Below, in pieces: positions 41,102 to 51,052 of a stretch of 64,000 nt of DNA; position 1 is the first letter of the stretch; every line of letters begins with the position of its first letter. Source of the DNA: Coriobacteriia bacterium (lineage in GTDB: Bacteria; Actinomycetota; Coriobacteriia; Coriobacteriales; Eggerthellaceae); contig JAUNNF010000004.1 in NCBI GenBank assembly GCA_030537355.1, positions 62,001-126,000 of the forward strand. Direction: 5' to 3'. Made by a program: the position numbers and the translations under genes. The notes under the pieces are model-generated. The model had not been told where the DNA came from. It saw nothing but the letters and a program-made list of their open reading frames with translations, and searched no databases.

Positions 41102-41113
41102 GCGGCACGCCGC
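41102..41113. promoter_or_regulatory. GC-rich palindrome in the methyltransferase leader
   Basis: GCGGC-AC-GCCGC, an inverted repeat of 5 bases separated by 2, in a very A/T-rich gap. It lies 7 to 18 bases downstream of the expected transcription start from a minus-strand TATAAT (41132-41127). Both arms are GCNGC motifs. It may be an operator or a self-methylated control site. Confidence 0.45.
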
Positions 41114-41149
41114 GATTTATCTATATATTATACAAAAAAATTTGAATAA

Positions 41150-41734
41150 TTATCTGTTGTCTTCAATAATTTTTACTCTTCTAATGTCAAAAACTACATC
41201 TGGAACAAGATTATTCGGCTCGATATAAGACTGAATTAAACTTAATCTAGGCCTTCTGCCTTGTTTACGTTGATCGTCAACTGTTTGTGTTTTACTGGCT
41301 TGAAATTTACCTAAATCATGTGAATTTATATGAAAATCGTATACATATAATCGATTTTCTTGGAGATTATAACGCAAAAAAACTAAATCATCAAAAGTGC
41401 TTTTTGGTGAAAATGAAGAAAGATCGTTCTCGAAATTTGAAGTAGCTTTAAATTCTATTTTTTTCTTTCCTTCTTTGTCAAAAGCATCACCTGTTTTTCC
41501 GCCTCTGTTCCATAACAGCCCTAGGCAAAAACACCCCATTGGTTCGCTAATTGCGTCTGGCATATTTAATCCACGTTTGCTTACACTTTTAATATAAGTA
41601 TTTAAATCCTTCCATTTGAAATATGCTTCACAAGCTTCATCAATTCTTGCATTATCTATTTTGACATGCCCGACAGTAGCATAGGTAATACTTTCTTTAT
41701 CTTTACTTGGTTTATTATTTTTTGGATATGTCAT
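41150..41734 (-). CDS. Type II restriction endonuclease, Bsp6I-like
   Basis: 194 residues. A cluster DAFDKEGKKKIEFKATSNF resembles a PD-(D/E)xK active site (acidic residue followed by E-F-K), with DLSSFSPKSTFDDLVFLRYN after it and a basic segment DQRKQGRRPRLSL near the C-terminus. Size and the D..EFK plus SFSP blocks recall the Bsp6I family (GCNGC), but this is from memory and tentative. The adjacent C5-methyltransferase on the same strand, 69 bases downstream, makes a restriction role very likely. GGAGGGG precedes ATG 41734. Confidence 0.7.
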   Translation of the reverse strand: MTYPKNNKPSKDKESITYATVGHVKIDNARIDEACEAYFKWKDLNTYIKSVSKRGLNMPDAISEPMGCFCLGLLWNRGGKTGDAFDKEGKKKIEFKATSNFENDLSSFSPKSTFDDLVFLRYNLQENRLYVYDFHINSHDLGKFQASKTQTVDDQRKQGRRPRLSLIQSYIEPNNLVPDVVFDIRRVKIIEDNR

Positions 41735-41802
41735 GTTCCCCTCCTACAACGCTCTCAAGAAAGCGATTTTTATAATAATATAATTATAATAATATACACC
41801 GA

Positions 41803-44800
41803 TTAGTTGAAAAACTTTACTGCAGACTCGAACATCTTATAATCATAATTGCCAGGAACATTTTTATACAAACCACTACACATACGTTCAGCATGTCCCA
41901 TCTTACCAAAAACTCGGCCGTCAGGTGATGTAATGCCTTCAATGGCAGCAATAGAACCGTTAGGATTAACTTGAATATCCATCGTAGGATTGCCATCGAG
42001 GTCAACATACTGTGTAGCAACATTAAGCTTGTCTGGATCCTCGCAAATAAAACGTCCCTCGCCATGGGAAATTGCAACATTGATAATGTCACCAATATTC
42101 AACTGCGACAGCCATGGTGAGCTGTTGTCAGCAATACGCGTACGTACAATCTTTGATTGATGTCGAGCAATTGTGTTATGAGTAAGTGTTGGACAAGTCT
42201 CATCTGTATCAATAATTTTTCCAAATGGCACAAGCCCAAGTTTAACGAGTGCCTGAAATCCATTACAAATGCCACCCATAAGTCCGCCTCTATTGTCGAG
42301 AAGATCTGTAACAGCATCTTTTACTTGAGCATTACGGAAGAAAGCTGTAATGAATTTACCGCTTCCATCTGGCTCGTCTCCTGCAGAAAAGCCACCAGGT
42401 ATAAATATCATTTGAGAATCTTTTACTAGCTTAGCAAAATTTTCTATTGAACGAGAAATGCCCTCAGAGCTGAGATTATTGATAACAAAAGTTTCAACTT
42501 TAGCTCCGGCATCCTCAAAAGCACGTGCTGTATCATACTCACAATTGTTGCCTGGAAATACCGGTATAACAACTTTTGGCTTCGTACCTATTTTGGCCTT
42601 TTGGCGAATTTGCTTCGGACTTTTTTTTGCTATTTGGCGAATTTGAGTCTGAAGCGTTTTTGTTGGGAAGATGTCTTCTAATGGTGATTCGTAAGCTTCA
42701 AGTAACTCATTCAAATTAATATCATTAATTCGAGGCTCCTCTATAGTCTCACCTATCACATTACTATCAGCATCCTCTACTTCAAGCAAGAAGGAACCAT
42801 ACGCATAATCAAAAATATCTTCTGTCTCGAGTTTAACACCAACACCATTACCAAAACTCATCTTCATAATAGCTTCAGCTAAGCCACCCATGCCTGGCGT
42901 ATAGCAAGCTAATGGTTTCAAAGCTCTGACTTTATCAAACAACTTTATTAACGATTCGGCTGTAGGCAAGCCATCCTCTCCATATTCAGGACGCAGCCAA
43001 ACAAGCTTATGTTCAGCAGCCTTAAACTCGGGACTAATAATTTCGTCAACATTTTCAGTTGTAACAGCAAAGGAAACAAGTGTTGGTGGAACATGAATAT
43101 CCTCAAATGAGCCACTCATAGAATCCTTACCTCCAATTGCAGCAATACCAAGTTCCTTTTGAGCACGATAAGCACCAAGAAGCGCACTTAGTGGCTTACC
43201 CCAACGCTCAGGGACACGGTCTAACCCCTCGAAATACTCTTGGAAAGTTAAATAAACATCCTCAAATTTAGCTCCTGTTGCAATCAATTTACAAACAGAT
43301 TCTACGACAGCCAAGTACGCGCCATGATACGGACTATTTTCAGAAACATAAGGGTTATATCCAAAAGCCATTAAACTGCAATCATCAGTATGACCGCGCT
43401 CAATTGACACTTTATTAACCATTGCCTGGATTGGAGTTAACTGATTTTTTCCGCCAAAAGGCATGAGTACTGTACCCGCGCCAATAGTCGAGTCAAAGCG
43501 CTCTGACAAGCCTCGCTTACTGCAACAATTTAAGCTACTAGCGACGTAAAGCATTTTCTCTTTAAAACTACCAGAAATTTCTTTTTTCAACATCTCAGCT
43601 TTACCAGTCACGATATCTATATGCTTTTCCGCACCATTTGAATTTAAAAACTCACGAGAAATATCTACAATTTTCTTGCCGTTCCAATTCATAACGAGTC
43701 GAGGAGATTCAGTAACTTTTGCCACAACACAGGCTTGCAAGTTTTCTTTATCGGCTAGCTCCAAAAACTCATCAACGTTCTCTGCCTCAACAACAACTGC
43801 CATACGCTCCTGAGATTCAGAAATTGCGAGCTCTGTGCCATCCAATCCTTCATACTTTTTAGGCACAGCGTTCAGATCAATATTAAGTCCATCGGCAAGC
43901 TCACCAATAGCAACACTCACGCCACCAGCACCAAAGTCATTGCATCGCTTTATCATGCGAGAAACACCTGGATTCCTAAAAAATCTTTGAAGCTTACGCT
44001 CTTCAGGAGCATTACCCTTTTGAACCTCAGCTCCACAAGTCTCAACAGACTTAGCATTGTGAGCCTTAGAAGATCCTGTAGCACCACCGATTCCGTCACG
44101 TCCAGTGCTGCCACCAAGATAAATTACGATGTCGCCTGGTTCTGGTCTCTCACGTCTAACATTACACGCAGGAGCCGCCCCTATTACAGCACCAATCTCC
44201 ATACGCTTAGCAACATAACCAGGATGGTAAATCTCGTCAACGATTCCAGTGGCAAGACCAATTTGATTTCCGTATGATGAATAGCCATCAGCAGCAGTAC
44301 GAACAATCTTTTTTTGTGATAGTTTTCCAGGTAAAGCATCCTCATCGCGCGGATCTCCAGCACCTGTTACTCTCATAGCGCCATAAACATAAGATCTACC
44401 AGACAGTGGGTCCCTTATGGCACCACCGATGCAAGTAGCAGCACCACCAAAAGGCTCGATCTCTGTTGGATGATTGTGAGTCTCATTCTTGAAAAGCAAC
44501 AACCAATCCTCGTCATTTACTTTCATCTTAACGGTACAAGCATTAATTTCTTCAGACTCGTCCAATTTATCTGGCTTTAAATACTTAACCGCAATGGTGG
44601 CAAGATCCATCAAACAAACTGGCTTTGTTCTTCCCAGCTCTTTGCGCACAGATAGGTAATCTTCATAAGTCTCCTGGATAAGCTCATCTTCAAATTCAAC
44701 ATTATCAATAATGGTAGAAAACGTAGTATGTCTGCAATGATCAGACCAATAAGTGTCAATCATCTTAATCTCGGTAATAGTTGGATCACGATGCTCAGTA

Positions 44801-45354
44801 TCACGGAAATATTTTTGACAAAACTGGATATCTCCTAGATCCATAGCAAGACCGTGTTCGTCAATAAATTCTTGTAAATTACTTAACTCACAAAATCCAT
44901 CTAAGGTCTCTACTTCAGTTTTAATTTCATAATCAACTTCCAAGGTTTCAGGCACATCAAGACTTGCTTCACGAGAGTCAACGGGGTTAATTACATATTT
45001 TTTAAGAGCATCTATATCGCCATCAACAACATATACTTTCGCAGAAGAAACCTTAGGTTTCTCACCTTGGCTTATAATTTGAATACATTGAGCAGCACTA
45101 TCGGCACGCTGGTCAAATTGACCAGGTAAATACTCGACAGCAAATGAATTAGGCTCATCTAAATCAAAATATACATTATCGACCTGAGGTTCAGAAAACA
45201 CATATTTAACAGCATAGTCAAATAATTTTTTGTCTACATTCTCAACATCGTATCGGTTAATTACGCGAACAGACTTGAGACCTAGCTCTGCTTTTAAAGC
45301 ATCAGCTTCATGAGCAAATTCTGGTTTCTTTTCTACATATACTCGATAAATCAT
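41803..45354 (-). CDS. purL: Phosphoribosylformylglycinamidine synthase, single-chain (PurL plus PurQ)
   Basis: 1183 residues. The synthetase part has YWSDHCRHTTF, KNETHNHPTEIEPFGGAATC, GGAVIRDP-like GGAIRDPLSGR and GGSTGRDGIGGATGSS; residues from about 925 are a class I glutaminase with VFPGNNCEYDTARAFEDAG, FIPGGFSAGDEPDGSGK, the nucleophile GICNGFQALVKLG and SHGEGRF. It converts FGAR to FGAM with glutamine. The linker before the glutaminase (about residues 905-925) contains a duplicated QIRQ-x-AKK/AKI unit. Last gene of the purine operon, overlapping purD by 4 bases (ATGA). Confidence 0.97.
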   Translation of the reverse strand: MIYRVYVEKKPEFAHEADALKAELGLKSVRVINRYDVENVDKKLFDYAVKYVFSEPQVDNVYFDLDEPNSFAVEYLPGQFDQRADSAAQCIQIISQGEKPKVSSAKVYVVDGDIDALKKYVINPVDSREASLDVPETLEVDYEIKTEVETLDGFCELSNLQEFIDEHGLAMDLGDIQFCQKYFRDTEHRDPTITEIKMIDTYWSDHCRHTTFSTIIDNVEFEDELIQETYEDYLSVRKELGRTKPVCLMDLATIAVKYLKPDKLDESEEINACTVKMKVNDEDWLLLFKNETHNHPTEIEPFGGAATCIGGAIRDPLSGRSYVYGAMRVTGAGDPRDEDALPGKLSQKKIVRTAADGYSSYGNQIGLATGIVDEIYHPGYVAKRMEIGAVIGAAPACNVRRERPEPGDIVIYLGGSTGRDGIGGATGSSKAHNAKSVETCGAEVQKGNAPEERKLQRFFRNPGVSRMIKRCNDFGAGGVSVAIGELADGLNIDLNAVPKKYEGLDGTELAISESQERMAVVVEAENVDEFLELADKENLQACVVAKVTESPRLVMNWNGKKIVDISREFLNSNGAEKHIDIVTGKAEMLKKEISGSFKEKMLYVASSLNCCSKRGLSERFDSTIGAGTVLMPFGGKNQLTPIQAMVNKVSIERGHTDDCSLMAFGYNPYVSENSPYHGAYLAVVESVCKLIATGAKFEDVYLTFQEYFEGLDRVPERWGKPLSALLGAYRAQKELGIAAIGGKDSMSGSFEDIHVPPTLVSFAVTTENVDEIISPEFKAAEHKLVWLRPEYGEDGLPTAESLIKLFDKVRALKPLACYTPGMGGLAEAIMKMSFGNGVGVKLETEDIFDYAYGSFLLEVEDADSNVIGETIEEPRINDINLNELLEAYESPLEDIFPTKTLQTQIRQIAKKSPKQIRQKAKIGTKPKVVIPVFPGNNCEYDTARAFEDAGAKVETFVINNLSSEGISRSIENFAKLVKDSQMIFIPGGFSAGDEPDGSGKFITAFFRNAQVKDAVTDLLDNRGGLMGGICNGFQALVKLGLVPFGKIIDTDETCPTLTHNTIARHQSKIVRTRIADNSSPWLSQLNIGDIINVAISHGEGRFICEDPDKLNVATQYVDLDGNPTMDIQVNPNGSIAAIEGITSPDGRVFGKMGHAERMCSGLYKNVPGNYDYKMFESAVKFFN

Positions 45355-46586
45355 AATAACGCACGCTTTCCTATATCGCTTCTCATATAAGCATTGTCAA
45401 AATGCACCTTATCAGCAATTGCGTAAGCCACGTCAATTGAACCTTTCAAAGTTTTGTCAATGCCAACACAACCCAAAACACGCCCACCATTTGTTACAAG
45501 CTTGTCGTCTTCGAGCTTTGCCCCTGCAATATAAATTAACTCATCTTCAGGATAAGTCAATTCAAAACCTTTGTCATATTTAACAGGATAGCCCGCGCTC
45601 GCCATAATGACGCATGTTGCACAATCATCGGTAAACTCAACATTGATTTCGGATAATCTTTCTTCAGTCACAGCTTGCATAATGTCGAGTAAGTCAGTCT
45701 TCAACAATGGTAGCACTACCTGTGTTTCTGGATCTCCAAACCTGCAGTTATACTCGATAACCTTAGGGCCGTCATTAGTTATCATTAAGCCAAAATATAG
45801 ACAACCCTTGAAAGTCCTATTCAAATCGTTCATAGCTTTAATAGTTGGAAGGAAAATTTCTTTCATACATCTATCGGCAATCTCGCTCGTATAATGAGGG
45901 TTAGGAGCAACAGTGCCCATGCCGCCGGTATTTAGACCGCGGTCTCCATCCAATGCACGTTTGTGATCCATTGAACTTACCATAGGTACAACAGTTTTTC
46001 CATCCGTAAAGGTGAGAACCGAAACTTCAGGACCTTCTAAATATTCTTCAATTACAATTTTATTGCCTGAGTCACCAAATTGCTTATCTTCCATAATAGA
46101 CCTAATAGCTGCTTGAGCATCTTCCCTAGTCTCAGAAATAATTACGCCTTTGCCTAACGCTAGACCATCAGCTTTAATAACGATTGGAATCTTGCAATCA
46201 GAAACATAAGCGAGAGCATCTTCTGCGTTATCGAAAATCTCATAGTCAGCAGTTGGAATGCCGTATTTTTTCATCATGTCTTTAGCAAAAGCTTTAGAAC
46301 CTTCAATGATTGCTGCCCGTCTATTCGGGCCGAAACAAGGAATGCCAACTTTTTCTAACGCATCAACACAACCCAAAACTAGAGGATCGTCTGGCGCCAC
46401 AACAGCATAATCTATTCCTTCAGATTGTGCAAACTTAACAATGTTCTCAATATCAGTAGCTGCAATATCAACGCAAGTTGCATCCTCGGCAATTCCACCA
46501 TTGCCAGGAAGAGCGTAAATGTCTCCTCGCAATGCTTTTATTATTGCATGTTCACGACCCCCACTGCCAATTACCATAATTTTCAT
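45351..46586 (-). CDS. purD: Phosphoribosylamine-glycine ligase
   Basis: 411 residues, ATP-grasp type. IMVIGSGGREHAII at the start, FGPNRRAAIIEGSKAFAKDMM, ADGLALGKGVII, EEYLEGPEVSVLTF, NTGGMGTVAP and YNCRFGDPETQVVLPLL are typical PurD blocks. It joins phosphoribosylamine with glycine to make GAR. AAGGAG sits 6 bases upstream of ATG 46586, and the gap to purH is 9 bases. Slightly short compared with the usual 420-430. Confidence 0.97.
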   Translation of the reverse strand: MKIMVIGSGGREHAIIKALRGDIYALPGNGGIAEDATCVDIAATDIENIVKFAQSEGIDYAVVAPDDPLVLGCVDALEKVGIPCFGPNRRAAIIEGSKAFAKDMMKKYGIPTADYEIFDNAEDALAYVSDCKIPIVIKADGLALGKGVIISETREDAQAAIRSIMEDKQFGDSGNKIVIEEYLEGPEVSVLTFTDGKTVVPMVSSMDHKRALDGDRGLNTGGMGTVAPNPHYTSEIADRCMKEIFLPTIKAMNDLNRTFKGCLYFGLMITNDGPKVIEYNCRFGDPETQVVLPLLKTDLLDIMQAVTEERLSEINVEFTDDCATCVIMASAGYPVKYDKGFELTYPEDELIYIAGAKLEDDKLVTNGGRVLGCVGIDKTLKGSIDVAYAIADKVHFDNAYMRSDIGKRALL

Positions 46587-46595
46587 TTTTACTCC

Positions 46596-47774
46596 TTAGT
46601 GATGGAATAATCTCATATGCGTAAAGCACATTACCATATTATATTTATCGCAAGTCTCAATAACCTGATCGTCTCTAATAGAACCGCCTGGTTCGGCAAC
46701 ATATTTAACGCCACTTGCAAAACCTCTTTGAATACTGTCTCCAAATGGAAAGAATGCGTCAGAGCCAAGTGCAACATTATCGCAAGTATCAAGATAAGTA
46801 CGTTGTTCTTCTTCTGTGAAATACTTAGGCTTTTCAGTGAAATACTTCTCCCAATTAGCAACAACATCTTCCTCATTTTTGTTGATGTAAGCATCAATTG
46901 CATTGTCGCGCTCAGCACGTTTTAAGTCTGGTTTAAACTTTAATCCCAACACTTTAGGCGATTGACGTAAAAACCAAGTGTCAGCCTTAGAGCCTGCAAG
47001 ACGAGTACAGTGTATACGGCTTTGCTGACCTGCACCAACACCAATTGCCTGACCATCAACAGCAAAACATACTGAGTTGCTCTGAGTATATTTAAGCGTA
47101 ATTAAACTTATAATTAGATCTCTAACAGCACTATCTGGTAAATCTTTATTTTTAGTAACAATATCGGCTAATAATTCTCGATTTATTTCAAAATTATTTC
47201 TACCCTGTTCAAATGTAATGCCGAAGACTTGTTTATGCTCTACCTCGTCTGGTACAAAATTCGGATCAATCTCTACAACATTATAATTGCCATTACGTTT
47301 AGATCGAAGTATATCTAGCGCTTCCTCGCTGTATCCAGGAGCTATAATTCCATCAGACACTTCACGTTGAATAATTGTGGCAGTAACAGCATCACAAGGA
47401 TCAGACAATGCGATAAAGTCACCAAAAGAGCAAAGCCTATCAGTTCCTCTGGCACGCGCATATGCGCAAGCTAATGGCGAATCATCTAAGCCTTCAATAT
47501 CATCAACAAAACAAGCACGCTTCAAATCGTCAGACAGAGGAATTCCAACAGCAGCACTTGTAGGACTTACATGTTTAAATGAAGTAGCCGCTGGTAAATC
47601 CAGCTCTCTTTTAAGTTCACTAACTAACTGCCATGAGTTAAATGCGTCTAAAAAGTTAATATAACCCGGGCGACCAGATAAAATTTTAATAGGTAAATTA
47701 GAGCCATCATGCATAAAAATTTTAGATGGTTTTTGGTTTGGATTACATCCGTATTTAAGCTCTAGTTCTTTCAT
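46596..47774 (-). CDS. purH: AICAR formyltransferase without the cyclohydrolase domain
   Basis: 392 residues, about three quarters of a full PurH. Present are the transformylase blocks LKYGCNPNQKPS, SFKHVSPTSAAVG, DRLCSFGDFIALSDPCD, LKYTQSNSVCFAVDGQAIGVGAGQQSR and DAFFPFGDSI; the N-terminal IMP cyclohydrolase domain is absent. It formylates AICAR to FAICAR. The missing last step is provided by the gene just upstream, a PurO-type cyclohydrolase, with a 20-base overlap of the two frames. This split arrangement is known in archaea and several anaerobic bacteria. Confidence 0.93.
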   Translation of the reverse strand: MKELELKYGCNPNQKPSKIFMHDGSNLPIKILSGRPGYINFLDAFNSWQLVSELKRELDLPAATSFKHVSPTSAAVGIPLSDDLKRACFVDDIEGLDDSPLACAYARARGTDRLCSFGDFIALSDPCDAVTATIIQREVSDGIIAPGYSEEALDILRSKRNGNYNVVEIDPNFVPDEVEHKQVFGITFEQGRNNFEINRELLADIVTKNKDLPDSAVRDLIISLITLKYTQSNSVCFAVDGQAIGVGAGQQSRIHCTRLAGSKADTWFLRQSPKVLGLKFKPDLKRAERDNAIDAYINKNEEDVVANWEKYFTEKPKYFTEEEQRTYLDTCDNVALGSDAFFPFGDSIQRGFASGVKYVAEPGGSIRDDQVIETCDKYNMVMCFTHMRLFHH

Positions 47775-48465
47775 TTATACACCTGTTTTCTGTCTCGTTT
47801 GTTTTTAAGTTTATATATCTAACATAAAGCGAAATTTTATTTTTTGAATCCAACGCATCCCATAATTCATTAGTAAATGCATCAATGTCGTCATTAGTCT
47901 CAATTATTTCAGGCTCTCCTTTAAAGCTTGGAATTGGATCACCGTCAGTAATATATGTATGAATAAAATGACCTATGCCAAGTTGACTTGGATAATCAAA
48001 TATGTATCGTCCACAATTATTGCCATCATTATCAAGACACTTTAATATACTCATTTGATAATTAAAGTCACCGTCATCAAATGTGAGCAAACCTGAAATT
48101 CTAGGTGTAAAGTTTGGTGCATCTGGTTCAAACTTTCTTGTTTTTAAAGCACACCTAAAACATTTGTCACGCTCAAGAAAATCATAAATAGTATCTGTTT
48201 GATTGCCGTTTGTTACGATTAAATTGTTCTTATATTGTCTAATAGCTGCATAAATAATAAGAGAAGGGTCGTCTACCTTAGATTCGTCATATGGCTCAGT
48301 GAATACTTCACCATCTCTCTCAACAAATATCCTATTCCTAGAATTTTCAGATCTGCCCATAATAAAATAAGCAGTAACAGCATATTCTCCGTTGGGGGTT
48401 TTCCCAATAATAATTCCGCGTCCTGGATATGGATTTCCCTTAATTAAGTCATTGACTTTATTCAT
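47755..48465 (-). CDS. purO: PurO-type IMP cyclohydrolase
   Basis: 236 residues from ATG 48465, preceded by GGAG at 9 bases; the frame extends to a TTG at 48483 but that has no site. NPYPGRGIIIGKTPNGEYAVTAYFIMGRSENSRNR (in parts), DPSLIIYAAIRQ, NGNQTDTIYDFLE, DAPNFTPRISG and GRYIFDYPSQLGIGHFIHTY match the archaeal-type IMP cyclohydrolase, which closes FAICAR to IMP. It completes the pathway with the formyltransferase gene downstream. Confidence 0.9.
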   Translation of the reverse strand: MNKVNDLIKGNPYPGRGIIIGKTPNGEYAVTAYFIMGRSENSRNRIFVERDGEVFTEPYDESKVDDPSLIIYAAIRQYKNNLIVTNGNQTDTIYDFLERDKCFRCALKTRKFEPDAPNFTPRISGLLTFDDGDFNYQMSILKCLDNDGNNCGRYIFDYPSQLGIGHFIHTYITDGDPIPSFKGEPEIIETNDDIDAFTNELWDALDSKNKISLYVRYINLKTNETENRCINERTRA

Positions 48466-49531
48466 GATTTTGAGCTCCTTCAATTCGTTTTAAATATTCT
48501 GTCAATATTACATTGAATTCATTTGGGCGTTCCATATAAGTATGGTGTGCCGCTCCAGGAATAACTGCAACTTCACCATTTGGAGTCTTTGAACAATAAT
48601 CAAAAGCCGCTTGTGGAGTACCCGAATCATATTGTCCTGATATATACAAAACAGGTACTTTAATTTTATTTAATAGCGGAGTTGAGTCATGATGCTGTAA
48701 TGTACCAGTACATACAAATTCTGAATTCCCCCACATATAATCATAAACATCTACACCTGCAATTTTTGGGCTAAATACATCTTCATTGTTCATATTAGGT
48801 TTGTCAAAACTATCTTGCTTATGACGATCGGTGAAATTCTGAGAATAGATTTCATTAATTTGATTATACCTGTCTGTGTAATTATGGGAACTCTCACACT
48901 GAACAACTTCTTGCCACATTTCATCCCCTCCGTCCAGAGACTTGATTAAACGCTCAGCGTCTTTCAGCCATGTATCTACATTCAAAAAAGGACCAATAAA
49001 GACAATTCCTTTAAGTCCAGAAGGATTATACTTTGCAGCATATTCAAGTTCTAGCATACATCCCCAAGAATATCCACCTAGAACAAAATTCTTAAAATTG
49101 AAATAGTTAACAACAGAATTTAATTCGTCACAATAACGGTCTATCGTGAATAAAGTTTTAACTTTTTCTTCGGTTTGAAATTCGGGAGAAATCTCAGATA
49201 AACAACTACCTAATTGGTCGTATAACACTACTGGACGATCCTCAGCTAAACATAATTGCTTATATAAGTAATTATAAGTGCCTCCAGGACCTCCATGAAC
49301 AAAAATAATAGGCACACCGGGCTTGTCTTTTCCATAAATTCTGTATGCAACCTTACCTCCGTGAACATCAATCATTCCAGTTTCGGAACCAGCAGGCCAA
49401 TCATAAATCTCTTTACCGTTATCGTCTGTGTACTTATATACAGGTTTATATTTAGTGTCTAGTGAAGAACACGAAATCCCTGAAAGACAAAATACAGCTA
49501 AAAGTACAAAAATTCCTTTCTTAAATCTCAT
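48458..49531 (-). CDS. Alpha/beta hydrolase, proline-iminopeptidase-like, probable lipoprotein
   Basis: 357 residues. An N-terminal signal with a lipobox-like GISC (cysteine near residue 21) is followed by the oxyanion motif FVHGGPGGTYNYLY and DQLGSCLS, the nucleophile elbow GGYSWGCM (serine near residue 155), and the late PVLYISGQYDSGT and GAAHHTYMERP with the histidine. This is the prolyl iminopeptidase/tricorn-F1 type hydrolase family; substrate unknown. It sits in the middle of the purine operon, overlapping purN by 11 and purO by 8 bases, though an exported hydrolase has no evident purine role. Confidence 0.85.
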   Translation of the reverse strand: MRFKKGIFVLLAVFCLSGISCSSLDTKYKPVYKYTDDNGKEIYDWPAGSETGMIDVHGGKVAYRIYGKDKPGVPIIFVHGGPGGTYNYLYKQLCLAEDRPVVLYDQLGSCLSEISPEFQTEEKVKTLFTIDRYCDELNSVVNYFNFKNFVLGGYSWGCMLELEYAAKYNPSGLKGIVFIGPFLNVDTWLKDAERLIKSLDGGDEMWQEVVQCESSHNYTDRYNQINEIYSQNFTDRHKQDSFDKPNMNNEDVFSPKIAGVDVYDYMWGNSEFVCTGTLQHHDSTPLLNKIKVPVLYISGQYDSGTPQAAFDYCSKTPNGEVAVIPGAAHHTYMERPNEFNVILTEYLKRIEGAQNHE

Positions 49532-50075
49532 AAATCTCCTTTGCTATCTTTTCAATTGCGCGAGGCAAAATAATCCATTCAGCCTCTTCCATAATACGCT
49601 TCTGTAGGGTTTCAGGTGTATCACCGTCTTTGATCCTTACAGCCTTCTGTTCGATAATCTGTCCACCATCAGGTACCTCATTTACATAATGAACAGTGGC
49701 ACCCGACACTTTAACTCCCTTAGCCAAAGCAGCCTCATGTACATGTAAGCCATACATACCCTTGCCACAAAAAGATGGAATCAAAGCTGGATGGATATTA
49801 ATAATCTTATACCTATCAACAAAATCCTTAGATAATATCTTCATAAAGCCAGCGAGAACAACAAGATCGATTCCTTCTAAATATTTATGTATCTCATTTT
49901 CGGACTTACAAACAACAGCTTTTACGCCAGCTTCTTTAGCTCTAGTTAATGCATAAGCATCTTCGTTATTAGAAATAACAATCTCAACACGCGCGTGTTT
50001 AATTTCAGGGGATGCGAGTATGGCAGCAAGATTTGTGCCGCCTCCAGAAACTAAAACTGCAACGCTCGCTAACAT
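49521..50075 (-). CDS. purN: Phosphoribosylglycinamide formyltransferase (PurN type)
   Basis: 184 residues. [16 protein letters not shown] at the start, [45 protein letters not shown], the catalytic [16 protein letters not shown] and [17 protein letters not shown] match PurN. It formylates GAR with 10-formyltetrahydrofolate. It overlaps purM by 7 bases. Confidence 0.96.
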   Translation of the reverse strand: MLASVAVLVSGGGTNLAAILASPEIKHARVEIVISNNEDAYALTRAKEAGVKAVVCKSENEIHKYLEGIDLVVLAGFMKILSKDFVDRYKIINIHPALIPSFCGKGMYGLHVHEAALAKGVKVSGATVHYVNEVPDGGQIIEQKAVRIKDGDTPETLQKRIMEEAEWIILPRAIEKIAKEIYEI

Positions 50076-51052
50076 AAAATAATCTTATCCTCTTGTTTTG
50101 CAATTTCTCCGATTATGTAAGCATCTTTTATAATTTCAAGAGCTACATTGACATCATTTGGACCAAGAACAACGCTCATACCAACACCCATATTAAAAGT
50201 ATTAAACATATCGTGTTCACTAATATTACCTGCCTCTTGAATACGATTAAATATCGGCAATACCTGAATATCATCCTTAAATATTTTCGCACCAAGACCA
50301 TCCGGAATACTTCTTGGTATGTTCTCATAAAATCCACCACCAGTGATATGAGATATTCCTTTTATTTTAGCCTTCTCCTTAAGTGCAAGTATATCTTTAA
50401 CATATATTCTTGTTGGCGTTAATAATTCAGCGCCAATTTCTCCTTTGAGTTCATCTTCAGAGAATACAGACCTAACTAGCGAGAAACCGTTTGAGTGAAC
50501 GCCACTTGAAGGAATGCCAATAATCACATCTCCTTCTTGCATGTCATGATTATAGATCATTTTGTTTTTATCAACAACACCTGTGGTATACCCTGCTAAA
50601 TCATATTCGTCCTCAGCATAAAATCCTGGCATCTCTGCAGTTTCTCCACCTATGAGCGCACAACCTGATTGTACACAACCCTCCGCTACACCTGCCACAA
50701 TTTGCTCAATTCTTTCAGGTACATTCTTACCACAAGCAATATAGTCAAGAAAATAAAGTGGCTTAGCACCTACGCAAATTACATCATTAACGCACATTGC
50801 AACACAATCAATTCCTATTGTGTCATGCTTATTCTGAAAATGAGCAAGCTTAAGTTTTGTGCCAACACCATCAGTACCTGAAACGAGTACTGGTTTTGTA
50901 ATACCTTCAAGGTCTAACTCGTAGCAACCCCCAAAACCACCAACAGTCTCAGTTGTAGTTCTAGCAATATGCTTTTTCATAAGCTCTACAGCCCTATATC
51001 CAGCCGTAATATCAACGCCAGCTTTTGCATATGCTTCGCTTTTAGATTCCAT
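50069..51052 (-). CDS. purM: Phosphoribosylformylglycinamidine cyclo-ligase
   Basis: 327 residues, a little short. [86 protein letters not shown] and [14 protein letters not shown] are characteristic. It cyclises FGAM to AIR with ATP. Its ATG 51052 shares one base with the purF stop, and it overlaps purN by 7 bases. Confidence 0.97.
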   Translation of the reverse strand: MESKSEAYAKAGVDITAGYRAVELMKKHIARTTTETVGGFGGCYELDLEGITKPVLVSGTDGVGTKLKLAHFQNKHDTIGIDCVAMCVNDVICVGAKPLYFLDYIACGKNVPERIEQIVAGVAEGCVQSGCALIGGETAEMPGFYAEDEYDLAGYTTGVVDKNKMIYNHDMQEGDVIIGIPSSGVHSNGFSLVRSVFSEDELKGEIGAELLTPTRIYVKDILALKEKAKIKGISHITGGGFYENIPRSIPDGLGAKIFKDDIQVLPIFNRIQEAGNISEHDMFNTFNMGVGMSVVLGPNDVNVALEIIKDAYIIGEIAKQEDKIILC

